The notes under the pieces were generated by a model, which was given only the letters and a program-made list of their open reading frames with translations, did no database searches and had not been told where the DNA came from. This document shows positions 11,899 to 23,169 of a stretch of 64,000 nt of DNA, piece after piece; the stretch's first letter is position 1, and each line of letters begins with the position of its first letter. The stretch comes from Patiria pectinifera. Lineage: Eukaryota > Echinodermata > Asteroidea > Valvatida > Asterinidae. The DNA lies in assembly GCA_029964075.1 (NCBI GenBank), contig CM057149.1:25186197-25250196 (forward strand). Reading direction: 5' to 3'. The position numbers and the translations under genes were made by a program.

Positions 11899-12158
11899 TT
11901 GAAAAGAAAAACTATGAAGTAGGTCTGCGATCATCGGATTAGCTTATAGAATTGTTTTCCAGGCAAGCTGCTAAACTGCAGATTTCTTTCATGATAAGTT
12001 TTGGTTAAAACAAAATCCAGTCCAAAAATGTAATGTAATTAAAACAATCGCTGTTCACCTATATTAACCCAACTTGAACTTAATTTATGAAACTATGAAC
12101 TTGCTTGTCAGTGGCTGTTTTGTCGGCATACTTCCTGGGTTAAATTGTGGATACAACT

Positions 12159-13139
12159 TTAATTGCACGCACTTACAGACTTGGCGTAAACATGATCAGA
12201 AAGACTGAGGCCCCAAGCCACATCTTTGTGGTAACTGAGCTTGTACAAGCCCCTAGACACAGCTTCATCCTCCTTGACCCATTTCTCACCCATTGGTTTC
12301 GAGGCGCTCACTCCACAAAGATACCAATCGTCATACCAATAGGAAGTGGCCGAATATGAGTAACTGCCAGCGTAAAGCCTGTCAACTCCGGAGCTAAGGA
12401 AGGGGCTCTCTAGGAAAAAGCCCTCTGTTGAGGCTACCCACTCTGACCCGTCCGGGTCTGAGGATGGGTCGCCGAACGTTCCTTTTCGGTTAAAAAGGGT
12501 AGAATTTTGAACATCCCGCACCCAGACACCTACCTCTCCCACAGTAATTATATCCGTCCTCTCTGTTGGCCCACTGATCTTCACCCAGCTTGTTCCCGCT
12601 ATGTTGGTATTGCTTGCCCCCTGTCTATGATAAACCTTTGCATCCCCTCCCACGGCCCACACGTGACCCTTCTGGCTGACACTTACACACAGAGCTTTTA
12701 TACCAGATACGGACACCCAGCTGGTACCCATGGGTTTACTAGCGCTGATACCGTTACGATAAAAGATAGATCTATGAGCATTAAAGCCCCAGACACTGTT
12801 GTAACCTACACTGACGGTTTCAAGATTCCCAGTTTTATCTTGGATCCAATAATCACCAAACGAATTAGTGTTACCGTAAGTGTTGTGGCGATAGTATATC
12901 ATGTATTTGTCATTCGTGCCCCAGACCCCACAGTAACCTGATGAGATGTCTTTTAAAACTCCTGGAATCTTGGTCCAGCTTCCGGAGACAGAAACAACGT
13001 CATCAGCTGCATCTATCTCCTCAGGAACAAACGGTTGTGCATTATCCTCTGTGTCCTGGTCGGCAGGGTCGGGAACCAGACCATTAGGATTGGTGAGGAG
13101 GTCGGCAACAATCGCGGTAAACGTCAGCACAATCAACAT
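12159..13139 (-). CDS. Secreted tectonin-repeat (fish-egg-lectin-like) beta-propeller protein
   Basis: A single open frame of 326 codons. The start chosen is the ATG at 13139 (context ACCATGT), which opens a signal peptide MLIVLTFTAIVA with likely cleavage near residue 12. A consensus acceptor TTTTCAG ends just before ACCATG, so a 5' UTR exon is probably spliced on; the upstream part of the frame is intron-like. After an acidic linker (about residues 15-50) come six repeats of about 43 residues, each with the tectonin pattern of a W near the start, a VWG/VWA-type core and a Y-R-G/S strand: for example GSWTKIPGV, TSWVSVSGI, TSWVKISG, EKWVKEDE. Six such repeats form a six-bladed propeller in fish egg lectin and tachylectin-1 relatives, which bind bacterial sugars or lipopolysaccharide. 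A role in innate defence or egg coat is inference from the family. The last blades are more divergent, and the frame ends SACN-stop. Confidence 0.85.
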   Translation of the reverse strand: MLIVLTFTAIVADLLTNPNGLVPDPADQDTEDNAQPFVPEEIDAADDVVSVSGSWTKIPGVLKDISSGYCGVWGTNDKYMIYYRHNTYGNTNSFGDYWIQDKTGNLETVSVGYNSVWGFNAHRSIFYRNGISASKPMGTSWVSVSGIKALCVSVSQKGHVWAVGGDAKVYHRQGASNTNIAGTSWVKISGPTERTDIITVGEVGVWVRDVQNSTLFNRKGTFGDPSSDPDGSEWVASTEGFFLESPFLSSGVDRLYAGSYSYSATSYWYDDWYLCGVSASKPMGEKWVKEDEAVSRGLYKLSYHKDVAWGLSLSDHVYAKSVSACN

Positions 13140-13229
13140 GGTCTGAAAACTGATCGGAAAGAATAGTTTTTTAGTTTTAATTTTTTTTGGGGGGGGGGCA
13201 GGCCAAAATTTATAAAAAATAATCAATTC

Positions 13230-15725
13230 ATTCCCTGTGTTGCAATCTTCAACTTAATTTTTTCGTTTAAAGATAAATTTTGAAATTACAATGTTGTAAA
13301 AACGATTTCTGTGTTTTAACAGAAGTTTAAGATCTAAACCAAAAAAAATGTAATTTGTTTGCTATAAAATTATTTTAAAAATTTATTTGCTTTTAAAAAA
13401 AAAAAATTGAAGTTCCGGGTTTTTCTCAAATTTTAGTTTCTGAAATTTCTATAAAACGTAATGTAGCGGGAGGAGTAGACATGGAAGAAAACAATACTTT
13501 TAGCCTAGTAGGTAAATAAGTTATGACGAATCCTGTCTACGACACCGCTTTTGTAGCGGTACGCCATAAAGGAGGTCCGCTCAAATGATTAGATTTAAGG
13601 ACGCCAAAAACAACCCAAGACAAACAGACAAAACCAAAACACTAGGAGGAGTCAAATTATGTTTGGTCTCATGAACTTGTTACAGATTACTTGTTAACAA
13701 AATCAATAACAATAGTTCTGGATCTGGATCTCAATCTAAACTCACAAAACAAGTGTTACAAAAATCATATAACTTAGATTCAACTTGCAGCTCTATAAAT
13801 TGTAATAACGTTGCCAATGATAAATTATTTGAATTGAAGGGTTTTTTTTATTGTTCGTACCATACTCGCAGTCCGAAGACTGAATTGCGATGGTTTACAA
13901 TTTACAATTAACATAAATCATTAAAAAAAAAAAAAAACATTTATACATATGTTCGACATTAAAGTATTCTAAAAAGACCATTATTTTTTAATGCATAATG
14001 TTAAAACATAGAAATATTCTAAAAAGACTCTTATACAAACACGTGGATTAAAAAATGTTAAAATGCTACCCAGACTAGATAAAAAAGAACCGTGTTTTGT
14101 ACATCTACACGCCTTTCAATCACATAGTGATAAAAAGAATGCATTGTGTTTTACATCCAGACATAACCATTTTATTACATTACATTAGGTGTTTATTAAT
14201 GAGTCTGACTAGGTAAGGCAGATAAAATTAAATTATAATCACAAAGTTTGTATTTCTAAAGTTGCCCCGGTTCCTAAGATTCCCAGGCTCCTAGTATTCT
14301 TGGTTCTAATATTTTAATCAGGTTCCCCAAACGTCTGGCCAGTGTACGGCTGTGTAGTGAACTAGGCCTCCAAATCGCACACTTTGGTGTGCAGGCAGAA
14401 AAGGGCTGATATTCGCGCGTTCATGGCACTGAGTGCGCGTTTGTATACATTTTTCTGGGCTGTATGCCAATAGTACGGTGCCTCGTAAAAGACGTCTCAC
14501 TACAGTAATAAATTGTCTGAAAATTCTGAAAACTCCTTAAAATATGAAATGTTCTTGAAAGTGGAAGCACTGCAAATTGAACGCCGCAGCGACAGGATGC
14601 CGTTCATCGCTGCACCGTGTACTTTTCAGATTGTCAAATTGCATCATTGAAGTTCAGAATTGAATGCTTATTACAAACTCAAGCTAAACGCGGATAAAAC
14701 TGAAGTTATCATTGCTGCATTTTGTTATCATCACAAACACTTAACCCAGAAACAGAAACAGAGGCACCATGTAAACCCTTAAAGAGATGCTACATAAAGG
14801 GTGTCGGCATTTTTAATAAACGTCATTTACCTATCTTTACAAATAGACATAATTGCCAGTGCCTTGAGTACCTAATTGTTGGTAGATAGGTGTGCTATAT
14901 AAGACTCCGGTATTGACCGATCGCGGAAGAGTCGCGTTATAATCGTGTCGACGCAGCTTGTGAAATATTGTCTAATTACCATAGATATAGAATAAAGAGT
15001 CTAGATCGGCAGCGCGTGCATACGCGCCATAGAGTGTGCACAAATATTCCCGTTCCGTTGTAGCATGAATTTAGGTTTTATGAAATACGGACTCATTGGT
15101 GGTATTGCGCATGCTCATGTATAGACAACTAGGAGAGGGACCGGTCACGTGAGAGGGTTTAACCAATAAAAGGAAAAAAGAGTCTGATTTTCATACGAGT
15201 CCGATTCTTATATGACACCGTCATGGACGCTCTACGCGCAATAGTGCGTGGGGCAAAACGTGCGTTACGCGCACCTACATTCCCGTAGTTTTGTGCACAA
15301 ACGTGTATGTTTATGTCCGTAAAGATAATATTTTTGACCAGTATTTATTATGTCTCCAACAAAATTCAAAATGTATTAACAAGCTGGATAGTCACCTCGG
15401 AGTTTGCTCCATTTTTTCCTCGTATTTATATTTAGTTTCAAAATGGTGGTGCGCGTTGCTAAAAATCTCCAAATAAATGTCACGCTTATCTGCTAAAATT
15501 ATATATAAAAAGATTGTTTTAAACAATGAATAGGAAAACGTAGAATGTAAAAACTACTTTAAATTACCGTTTAATTATTTAAAATATATATTGTGAAATG
15601 TTTCAGTGGATGATTTTCAATGAATGATATTTGTGTCGCAATATATTATTATCCTTTTTGGATGAGAACAATTTACTGAGAATACATTTTATATATATGA
15701 CTTTTTAATGACAATAATATTGCCC
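13230..15725. other. No gene seen; putative intron or 5' flank of the tectonin gene
   Basis: AT-rich sequence with poly(A)/(T) runs at about 13395 and 13921. A TATA-like CTATATAAG on the plus strand at about 14893 has no coding frame behind it. Confidence 0.4.
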
Positions 15726-15732
15726 CTGAAAA

Positions 15733-15763
15733 CCCCCACCACCACCTCCACCTCCACCACCAT
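15733..15763 (+). repeat. Trinucleotide (CCA/CCT) microsatellite
   Basis: About ten imperfect CCA/CCT units in otherwise AT-rich sequence. Confidence 0.7.
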
Positions 15764-17194
15764 CTATTGGTTTTTATGTAGGCCAAGTGTCCGGTCTAGT
15801 CTGTGTGCGTTTAGGCCACTCAAAACGGTATTTAGGAGAAGGTAGCAAGTCATTCAGTCGAGTGATAATAATGTTTCCTGCTGTCGATGGCCATTCAACC
15901 AGCAAGATTGAATGTTGAGAGCTCAAATCCCGGTACGGGCTCGGTCAAAAACCCAAATATAAGCTCTTTATATTCGGGTTAAGTTGTCACTATGTATATA
16001 TCGGTGTAATCAACTTCTAAAAATGTGGAAAAACGTGTTTGCTTGAATAGATTGCAGTAATTTTGAGGAACGAATCTTGTGAGATCTCGCCATTTTGATA
16101 TCTGAGGAAATTGACCTTCACTCAGTTCTAATGGCAAGAAAACAAAAGGGAGACATGGTCAAAATCAAAGAGCCATCAGTTATTGCGCCTGAGGGATTGT
16201 GCACTTACCGAGTAGTTGCCATGATCAGATGGTTAAGGGATTGACGGCGGTCTGTCCCTGTAATGACAAATGTGAAAAAAGACTCAATGAATAATTACAG
16301 TTTTATCTGTTGGAAACACAACACATGCAGTTGAATTAAACATCACCAATTGGGCATTTTCGGAAGCAAAAAATTAAACTAACTAGCGGAAGCAAAAACA
16401 ACTCCAATAGTTGGTTGCAACTTCATCTCTCGTGTCTTCTTTGTACAGTGAAGATATGTCAATAATGCGGTAAGCATAAAGTGGTTATTATTATACGCTA
16501 AAGTAAGAATTAGAACTCCCGAGAAGAAACTTTTCCTTAAAATTCATCTTCTCTGCTATTCAATGTTAAATACGACTGATACTCACCAGGTCCTGTTTGT
16601 TAGATTTGTTTCAAGGGTGCCACACTGTCTGTATACGATGTACGACTGATGTTTCCAACTATGATAGTTGTGTACAATTTGTCCTTAATACTAAACCTTT
16701 GGAGGAAACAGTCTCTTGTTTTATAGAAGAAAATCGAACGGCATGAAATTGACAGGATTGGCGCAAATACAGAGTTCGTTTTATTATCTAATAAATTAAT
16801 ATTGGCAATTAAATATATAGTTGTTTGTAGTTTATTATCATGTGGGTATACTCGCGCGTACAGCTAACTTTACGACAGGACAGATAACCTTTATTAGAGG
16901 AGGAGGACAATTGTGGACAAGCCCCGGTCTGTGCGCCACCAGTCTTTTGTGGACAATAGAGTAGGACATACAAAATTCTTTTAGCACTGATCCGGTTGAC
17001 CAAGTGTTAATTTCGTTGATTAACAATACTTTTGAAGCGTCCAGTCATTAGCATCGGAGACAAACTGCTCCCTTGTCTGTGGTTAAGAATTAAGTGCTTT
17101 TTGATTGCAGTAGCCATTTCAAAGAGGAAGGATGGAAGTAAACCGTACTTTATTTAATGGCTGCAACTTAAAACTTGGCATTGGCGTTTAAGCA

Positions 17195-17500
17195 TTTTGC
17201 TGACAGAAGCTAACTAAATTGAAAGTTAATCCGGGAATGAAAAGATACTGCTGAAGCCAGATTAGAATTATAATTGCAGTTGATCTTGCATGAGTCCATC
17301 CATCATTGTAAACTAGGACATAAGAAATAATGAGACTCTTCCTGCTAAATAATTGGCTTTGAAGATTTCGCTGACAGAAGCCGACTAAATTGAAAGTTAA
17401 TCCAGGAATGGAAAAATACTACTGAAGCCTGATTAGAATCGTAATTGCTGTTGATCTTTTACCAGTCAATCATTGTAAACTAGGATGTAAAAAATAATTC
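17195..17500 (+). repeat. Two-copy tandem duplication, period about 171
   Basis: TGACAGAAGCTAACTAAATT at 17201 recurs as TGACAGAAGCCGACTAAATT at 17372. The match continues through GAAAGTTAATCC, ATTAGAAT and CATTGTAAACTAGGA. Confidence 0.7.
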
Positions 17501-17926
17501 GATGCTTGAAAGAACTGTGTGTACTTGTGCATATCACAGAGGAACAATAATAGACCTGCTCTCAGTTGTGACGTCATTCATAGTGGTCCTAAGTTGTTAC
17601 CCTAATCCAAGCAGCACCCGCCAGTGTCTTCCCATAGACATGTGTGCAATTCGGAGGCGGCCATGCGTCAGCGGAGGTTTTGTCTGGTCTCTGGACTTTG
17701 CGCTTACTAAAGTAACAAATTAGTTCTTTACACCCACCTATCTTGTTCCAATTTTATTGAAAGAGAAGAATTCATTTGCAGTTTGAAATTGTGTATATAG
17801 AACGTCAAAAACGTACATATTCCTACTATCTGCTAATAGGTAAATGTGCAAGTGCAGTGGATAACAAGTATTGTGGACAAACAAATGCACATATTTTGAC
17901 TCTTCTTCCTTCGCACTTTGCTTGTA

Positions 17927-18161
17927 ACTATCTAAATTCCAAAGAGTGAAATTAGGGACTAGACGTTTTAGAGTGAAAATCACTCTCATTTTCAATTGAC
18001 ATAGTCTGAAAAAATGAACCACTTCAGTCAAAGCTCGAGTGAAACCTCGATCTTTACGATTGAAGAAATTTCACTCTAAAACGTCTAGTCCCCAGTTTCC
18101 GACTGTGGGAGTGAATCTTCACTCGAATGGAGTGAATTTTCACTCTTTAGAATTTAGAGAG
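17927..18161. mobile_element. 235-bp palindromic MITE, copy 1
   Basis: The ends form an inverted pair (TCTAAATTCCAAAGAGTGAAA against TTTCACTCTTTAGAATTTAGA). A second internal inverted pair, GGGACTAGACGTTTTAGAGTG / CACTCTAAAACGTCTAGTCC, lies inside. A related copy is at 20949-21163. No ORF and no obvious target duplication. Confidence 0.7.
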
Positions 18162-18169
18162 CATTTGTA

Positions 18170-19890
18170 GGACAACAGCAAATGTGCAAAATCACTCGTC
18201 ATGCTTGTGATATTCAGTTGCGGGTGGCAGTCAACTGTCTGGTCCCTGGCAATATTCAAAGTCAGGGGAATGCTTCTCGGAATTTATTTTCCTTACTAAA
18301 TCCTTCCAAGCCAGACGCACAAAAAATATTGAATCTAGGCCTAGGTCTACTTCAATATCAAACGTTTTATTTGATTAGAAACGTAAAGGAAAAGAAAACA
18401 ACTAGTAGACCTTGGCCCATTCAATTACATAAATTTATCAAAGTACAAATTTGATCCTTTGACCTTCGTACATTATAAGTCCAATGTGTAACCAACCGAG
18501 CAATAGCGCTTTAAAAAAATTCGCAAGGTGTTTCTGCAATGCCGTAACGATAGTTAAAAATTGCACTTCTTCTGCGGCACGAGTACTTTCATTCGCCTGC
18601 ACGAACATTTTCATTGCGCACTTTATTACTTGAAGATAATTTTGTTAACAACTTCATGCTGTGCACGTAGATAAAACACTGATGTAGATCAATCCAGGTA
18701 GCGGCCATAACCCGACCATTTAATCCTATATGCGGACGTTTTTTAAATGATAAAAACATTCAAGAGTATGTTCAACGACTGAAGGTGCTTCCTGCCTTGG
18801 AATTGTTTTCTTAAAAAGAAAACCTTTTTGAAGCTTCAGTCCCCCGAGGAACCACCCCATGGGTGCGCCACTGCCCTACTCCCTGCCAAACTCCTCGGTA
18901 GGCGGAACGTTGGGTCGGGTTTTACTCCCTTTCCCCACCTCTTCGCCCCTTTTATTCTACTAAAGAAAATTGGCGGGGCCCGGGTAGGGGAGCTCCCGGC
19001 CCCCTTGGGTCCGCTTCTTGCTGCCATAAGTGTCTGTAAATGTGACAACATGAGTTGCTAATACATGCGCCCCTGACGACCATCAGTGAGGCATACAGTC
19101 CTTAATAAACAAAAACGATGTAAAAAACTCTCTGGCGCTGATCGTCTCCGGTTTGAGCATCAACTTTTCAGGAAGGCTTTTTCACGTTGGCACTGAATTG
19201 AATTACTCCACACCGTCTCATAATGATCGTTGAGCCATGAAATACCAGCCGGTTGACGACCAGCTTGATCTAGGTAATTTCCAAGTAGAGAACGGAAGGC
19301 AAATTCTAATTCCACTTAATGTTCTGGCCAATTTCCATAAACATTATGGGGAAAAGGTTATTTGTTCTTCGTTATAGAGTTAAGCTGCCATTGATTATTG
19401 CCTCGTGTGAATTGGCTCTTATCACTAGAGTGGGTATTATTTACCTTTTTTTCTACTTTTTAATATTCTGCCCCCTGATACAACAAGTAAACTTTAAAAA
19501 AAAAAATCGGAAAGTTTAACCAACCCCTTTAGGCCCACATGCGCCAAAAAGTTTTTTTGATGAGGGGCGTCCTCTGTGGTTAGTTAAGCTAACATGTTTC
19601 CGTAACTCTTACTGTACTTAAGAAAGGCGTGTTTTACGGTACAAGACTATTATTATTATTAAAGGCCACTGGTGCCATCACTTCTTGTCACTTTATAATA
19701 TTCTGCCCCGTCAAAATATGTAGTAGCCTATATATATTGGAAACAATAATTAAACATTAAGAAAAAATGAACAATTTAAGATGGTACCTGCCGCAAAAAA
19801 GGTTTTGTTGAAGAGCGCCCTCTATGGTTAGTTTCACTGACTCATAATGTACTGGAGAATGGCTACCAGACTATAACATTTAAAGGGATA
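18170..19890. other. No gene seen; diffuse repeats
   Basis: A GC-rich block at about 18840-19040 has chance ORFs on both strands. A diverged duplicate pair starts with ATATTCTGCCCC (about 19465 and 19699) and continues to GCGYCCTCTRTGGTTAGTT (about 19566 and 19805). Confidence 0.4.
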
Positions 19891-19899
19891 ACTACATTT

Positions 19900-20230
19900 G
19901 TTTTTGTTTTTTTTAAAACTTGGTCATTCGTTCCTACCAGCTTATGCAGAGATGAACCTGCCCGCTTCTTTCGTCTGGCTCCTTTGTCAGCTAGGAAGTT
20001 TTTTTTTCTAGCATTTTCAGCCCTACTCAAACCTTCCTGTATTCTCTGTCGTCTGTAGTGCGTTCCCAGCTGTTTGCGCCTTTTCAAGATGACTTCAGGT
20101 CTCTCTTGCAAATATCCTTATAGCGGAGATAGGGTCGCCCTGCAGGTCTTGTACCTTCAGCAAGTTCTCCATAAAGGAGATCCTTTAGGAGCCGACCTAA
20201 GTCTATCTTCTTGACATGGTCCATGCCATC
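19900..20230 (-). pseudogene. Decayed LINE C-terminal fragment
   Basis: On the minus strand, from about 20222 downwards, one frame reads DHVKKIDLGRLLKDLLYGEL, then RYKDICKRDLK and a stop. This is the conserved region after the reverse transcriptase of many animal non-LTR elements (LLYGEL...KRYKDTLK pattern). Other frames continue with NSWERTTDDR and a basic tail, so stops and frameshifts separate the pieces. Only about 330 bases survive. Confidence 0.6.
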
Positions 20231-20948
20231 TAAGAGGTCTCATGCTGAGGGGCTTTACGCCACTGTTCGTTGAACTGGTTTTTTTGGCGGGGGGGGGGGG
20301 TTCTTTTCATTTTTGTTGTGGTTGGTTAAATTGAGTTTTTTGTTTCTTTAATTAAAGTTGCATTTAAAGTTGCTTTAAAATCAATCAAGGTATATCAACA
20401 AGGATTTGAGTTTCATTAATTCATCGGTTTGTCTTCATAGAAAAAGACGCTACCCAAAGCCTGTACAGGACACTTCCATCAGCCACCCATCATTATAGTC
20501 CTGCCCGAACTCTCTATCAGCCCGTGCATATAGACGTCCTGTTTTACAGAAATAACTGTACTCTAAGGTTTAGAGACTTCTTCCAATTACCCAAGCTTAC
20601 AGAACGCTAGAAAAAAATCTGGAGTAAGCAAGAAAGTTTCATTCATAACGCCCGCCTATTGGATCAAACGCGAGTCAACCAGTGTGTGTGCGGGGAAACA
20701 CACCACAAGTCGTCCAAGCAGATCAGGTAGCCAATTAAGCTGCATCTGCGTAGGACTGCTCCTCACAAAAACACTCCGAGAACAGTTCCTTGGGCCAATT
20801 CCCTGTTGAAAACACCATTGATGTTGCAACTTGCAATGGTTCCAGTTAAATCGTTTATCATGGATCAACTTACTTAGCCTGGCCTAGTCCAGACTGGAAA
20901 AGTAGCAAATGACAAAATACAGAAAAAACAGTCATAGGTCACAATGTT

Positions 20949-21163
20949 ACTCTCTAAATTACAAAGAATGAAATTCGAGACTAGACGTTTTAGAGTGAAA
21001 ATCACTCTCATTTTCGATTGAAATAGTCTGAAAAATAACCACTTCAGTCGAAGTTTACGATTGAACAAATTTCACTTTAAAACGTCTAGTCCCTAGTTTC
21101 CGACTGTAGGAGTGAATCTTCACTCGAATGGAGTGAATTTTCACTCTTTGGACTTAAGAGAGT
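20949..21163. mobile_element. Palindromic MITE, copy 2
   Basis: Same family as 17927-18161, sharing GACTAGACGTTTTAGAGTGA, CACTTTAAAACGTCTAGTCC and GGAGTGAATTTTCACTCTTT. The ends are ACTCTCTAAAT and the inverted TTAAGAGAGT. Confidence 0.7.
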
Positions 21164-21429
21164 ATACATGCTCAACCTGCATTGGCCTTACAGATGCCTT
21201 CAAATAGAAATGCCTAACGGCTTCACAAGGTTGTGTTATCAAGTCAATACAGTTTTGTATTAGATTCAGCAGCTAACACTTCAAACATGTGCGAGGTTTT
21301 GAATCAAGAGCCTGTATAATTATGATAGTTCAGTAATTCGTTCTCAAAAAAACAAGAAGTCGGTGATCATAAGTTTCTCAGGAAACGAGAACTTAAAGCT
21401 AGTGGCCCACCAAGAAATAAAAGTCACAC

Positions 21430-21600
21430 TGGGTCTTTGGACTTCTCTCGGTCTTCCAGACCGCCAACTTTGCCTTTAAGGTCCTCTTCTCCACCTACAA
21501 CTTGCTACAGGGGCTGATGATCTTCATACTGTTCTGCGCCAGGCATTCAGATGTTCGCCAGGTCTGGCGAGACATAGTGTGCAAGACGGATGCCTTATGA
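21430..21600 (+). pseudogene. Adhesion-family GPCR fragment (TM6 end to TM7 and stop)
   Basis: The frame reads WVFGLLSVFQTANFAFKVL, then FSTYNLLQGLMIFILFC, then VRQVWRD, ending KTDAL-stop at 21598-21600. W-x-FG-L..., N-x-LQG-xx-IF and VR-x-x-W are hallmarks of TM6 and TM7 in adhesion (B2) GPCRs; spacing from W to N is 23 residues, as in the family. Upstream the frame is closed by TAA at 21418, and the preceding codons (KVT) sit in another frame, so this may be a broken copy. A good acceptor (TCTCGGTCTTCCAG, AG at 21458-21459) could instead start a genuine exon at 21460 in the same frame. No other GPCR exon was found nearby. The cytoplasmic tail is only about 20 residues. Confidence 0.6.
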
Positions 21601-22001
21601 CGTGAGAGGAGTATTTGGAACAATGCCGCGCATTGTGGTACTTGGGGTATAAGGGGACGATCAATTCTTAATAGAGATGAGGGAGGTTATGAACTGTCAC
21701 AAATATGGGACCCCCTCATACCCCAAGTACCACCCCGGGGAGGACACAAGTGGCCAGACCACCATCTAGTTGACGCAACAGGAAACAGCGCCACCAACCG
21801 ACTGGTGGTGTTTCAATCTGAGGATGACTAGTGAAACTTGTCGAAACGTAAACGAAACTACGTAAGTAATTGGCTGTGTTTATAGAAAATTCATTTACAA
21901 AGTTTAAATTTCACCAGCCTGATGAACTTCTTTCGTGATATATCTGCAAAGTTTGGTGCTTTGGACCAGTCGGTCACGATCTTGTAAAAATTGAGTCTAA
22001 G

Positions 22002-22139
22002 TCACCCGACTATTGGGGGTACCCAAAGGACCTGGTGTACCACACATTGCCAAACACCTTGCATGAAATCAAAGCCCTCAGAAGAACACGGATGGTCCAC
22101 ACAGCTATTGCAGACATGAGGATCTGGGCACAACTATGA
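22002..22139 (+). pseudogene. Mariner/Tc1-type transposase C-terminal fragment
   Basis: The frame SPDYWGYPKDLVYHTLPNTL followed by HEIKALRRTRM and IWAQL-stop resembles the end of mariner-like transposases (SPD-x-x-P-D-Y-x-L-WG-x-LK...VY...TLDELK). The stretch between SPD and YWG, where the last catalytic aspartate should sit, is missing. No TIR was found, so this is an isolated relic. Confidence 0.45.
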
Positions 22140-22702
22140 TTTGATCTGGATGACAGACAGGGGGAGGGTCGAGAAGCAGGACAGTGAAACTGTGAACCTT
22201 ATCTGTAATTCAGTCTCAAGTTCAACAAATGTAATTCCATTGATGACCTGTTCTGTTATTCCATTTATTTCCTTCCATTTCCTGAGGCCCATTGTTGTCA
22301 TTGTGTTCATAGCAAAAGGTCTATTCTGAACATTGTGTTGGTAGTGTTTTGGGGTAGTCCGAAAGAAAGGCCTGTATCCTTTTCATGCATGGCTGATTAC
22401 CAGTGAAACTTTTACTGACTGTGGTTAATACCCAGACCGAATGATTGTCGAAGAGAAATACGGGTAACCTTTCCCGTTTTTGTGGGAGACAACGAATTAT
22501 CCGAAGGGACATTTTCTTGTTACTAACGGTTTATACCCTCTGGAATCATCACAAACAAGACATATTGATTTCTGTATAGAAACTTTTATTTTTAAAATGA
22601 CCTCTATTTATCCAATTACAAATAGCTTTGAAGCAAACAAATTTACTAAGAACACTTGTACCAAGCCCAATGGTCATAATAAACATGACTTATAAGGCCT
22701 AT

Positions 22703-23159
22703 CAGGGGCGTAGCAAGGTCATTTTTTTGGGGGGGGGAAGGTAAAAATTTCTTTAGAAGGGGCACCCGCTCATCCGTGCTGAAAATGTAGACACGTTTTT
22801 GCTCGGGGACCTGGCCTCTGTGAAATCAAAATGGTGGAAGGGGGCGCCGGTTCCATCTTCCGATGGGGGTGATGTTCAAAACAGACGATTATGCACACTA
22901 ACGGACAATAAATGGCGCTTTTCAAGGCAACACGCGTGAAATTTAAAAAAGCACTCGTAACGGCCGCTGCCACACAAAAGGCACTACTTTTTGGTACAAA
23001 AAGGCACTTGTTCGGAAAAAAAAGGCACTTGTTATAAAATGTATTGGGGGTAGACGCCGGGGGGGGGATGTACTTGAATGGAAAAGGGCGGTCTTTACAA
23101 AATTTACCCCCTTTAATACCACCACAAACGCCCTAACCCCCACGCTGGCTACGCCTATG
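22703..23159. mobile_element. hAT-like MITE
   Basis: Left end CAGGGGCGTAGCAAGG, right end GCTGGCTACGCCTATG (inverted CATAGGCGTAGCCAGC), with G-rich and C-rich subterminal runs. The flanks share only CCTAT, so the 8-bp target duplication expected for hAT is degraded or the ends are off by a few bases. No transposase. Confidence 0.55.
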
Positions 23160-23169
23160 CCTATGCCGT

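Noticed and set aside
15900-15950. tRNA-derived SINE (B-box-like CTCAAATCCCGG)
   Set aside because: No convincing A box at the right spacing and no second copy in the window.
21810-21860. Hammerhead-like CTGAGGATGA...GAAAC motif
   Set aside because: The core reads CTGAGGA rather than CTGATGA and I could not form the flanking stems.
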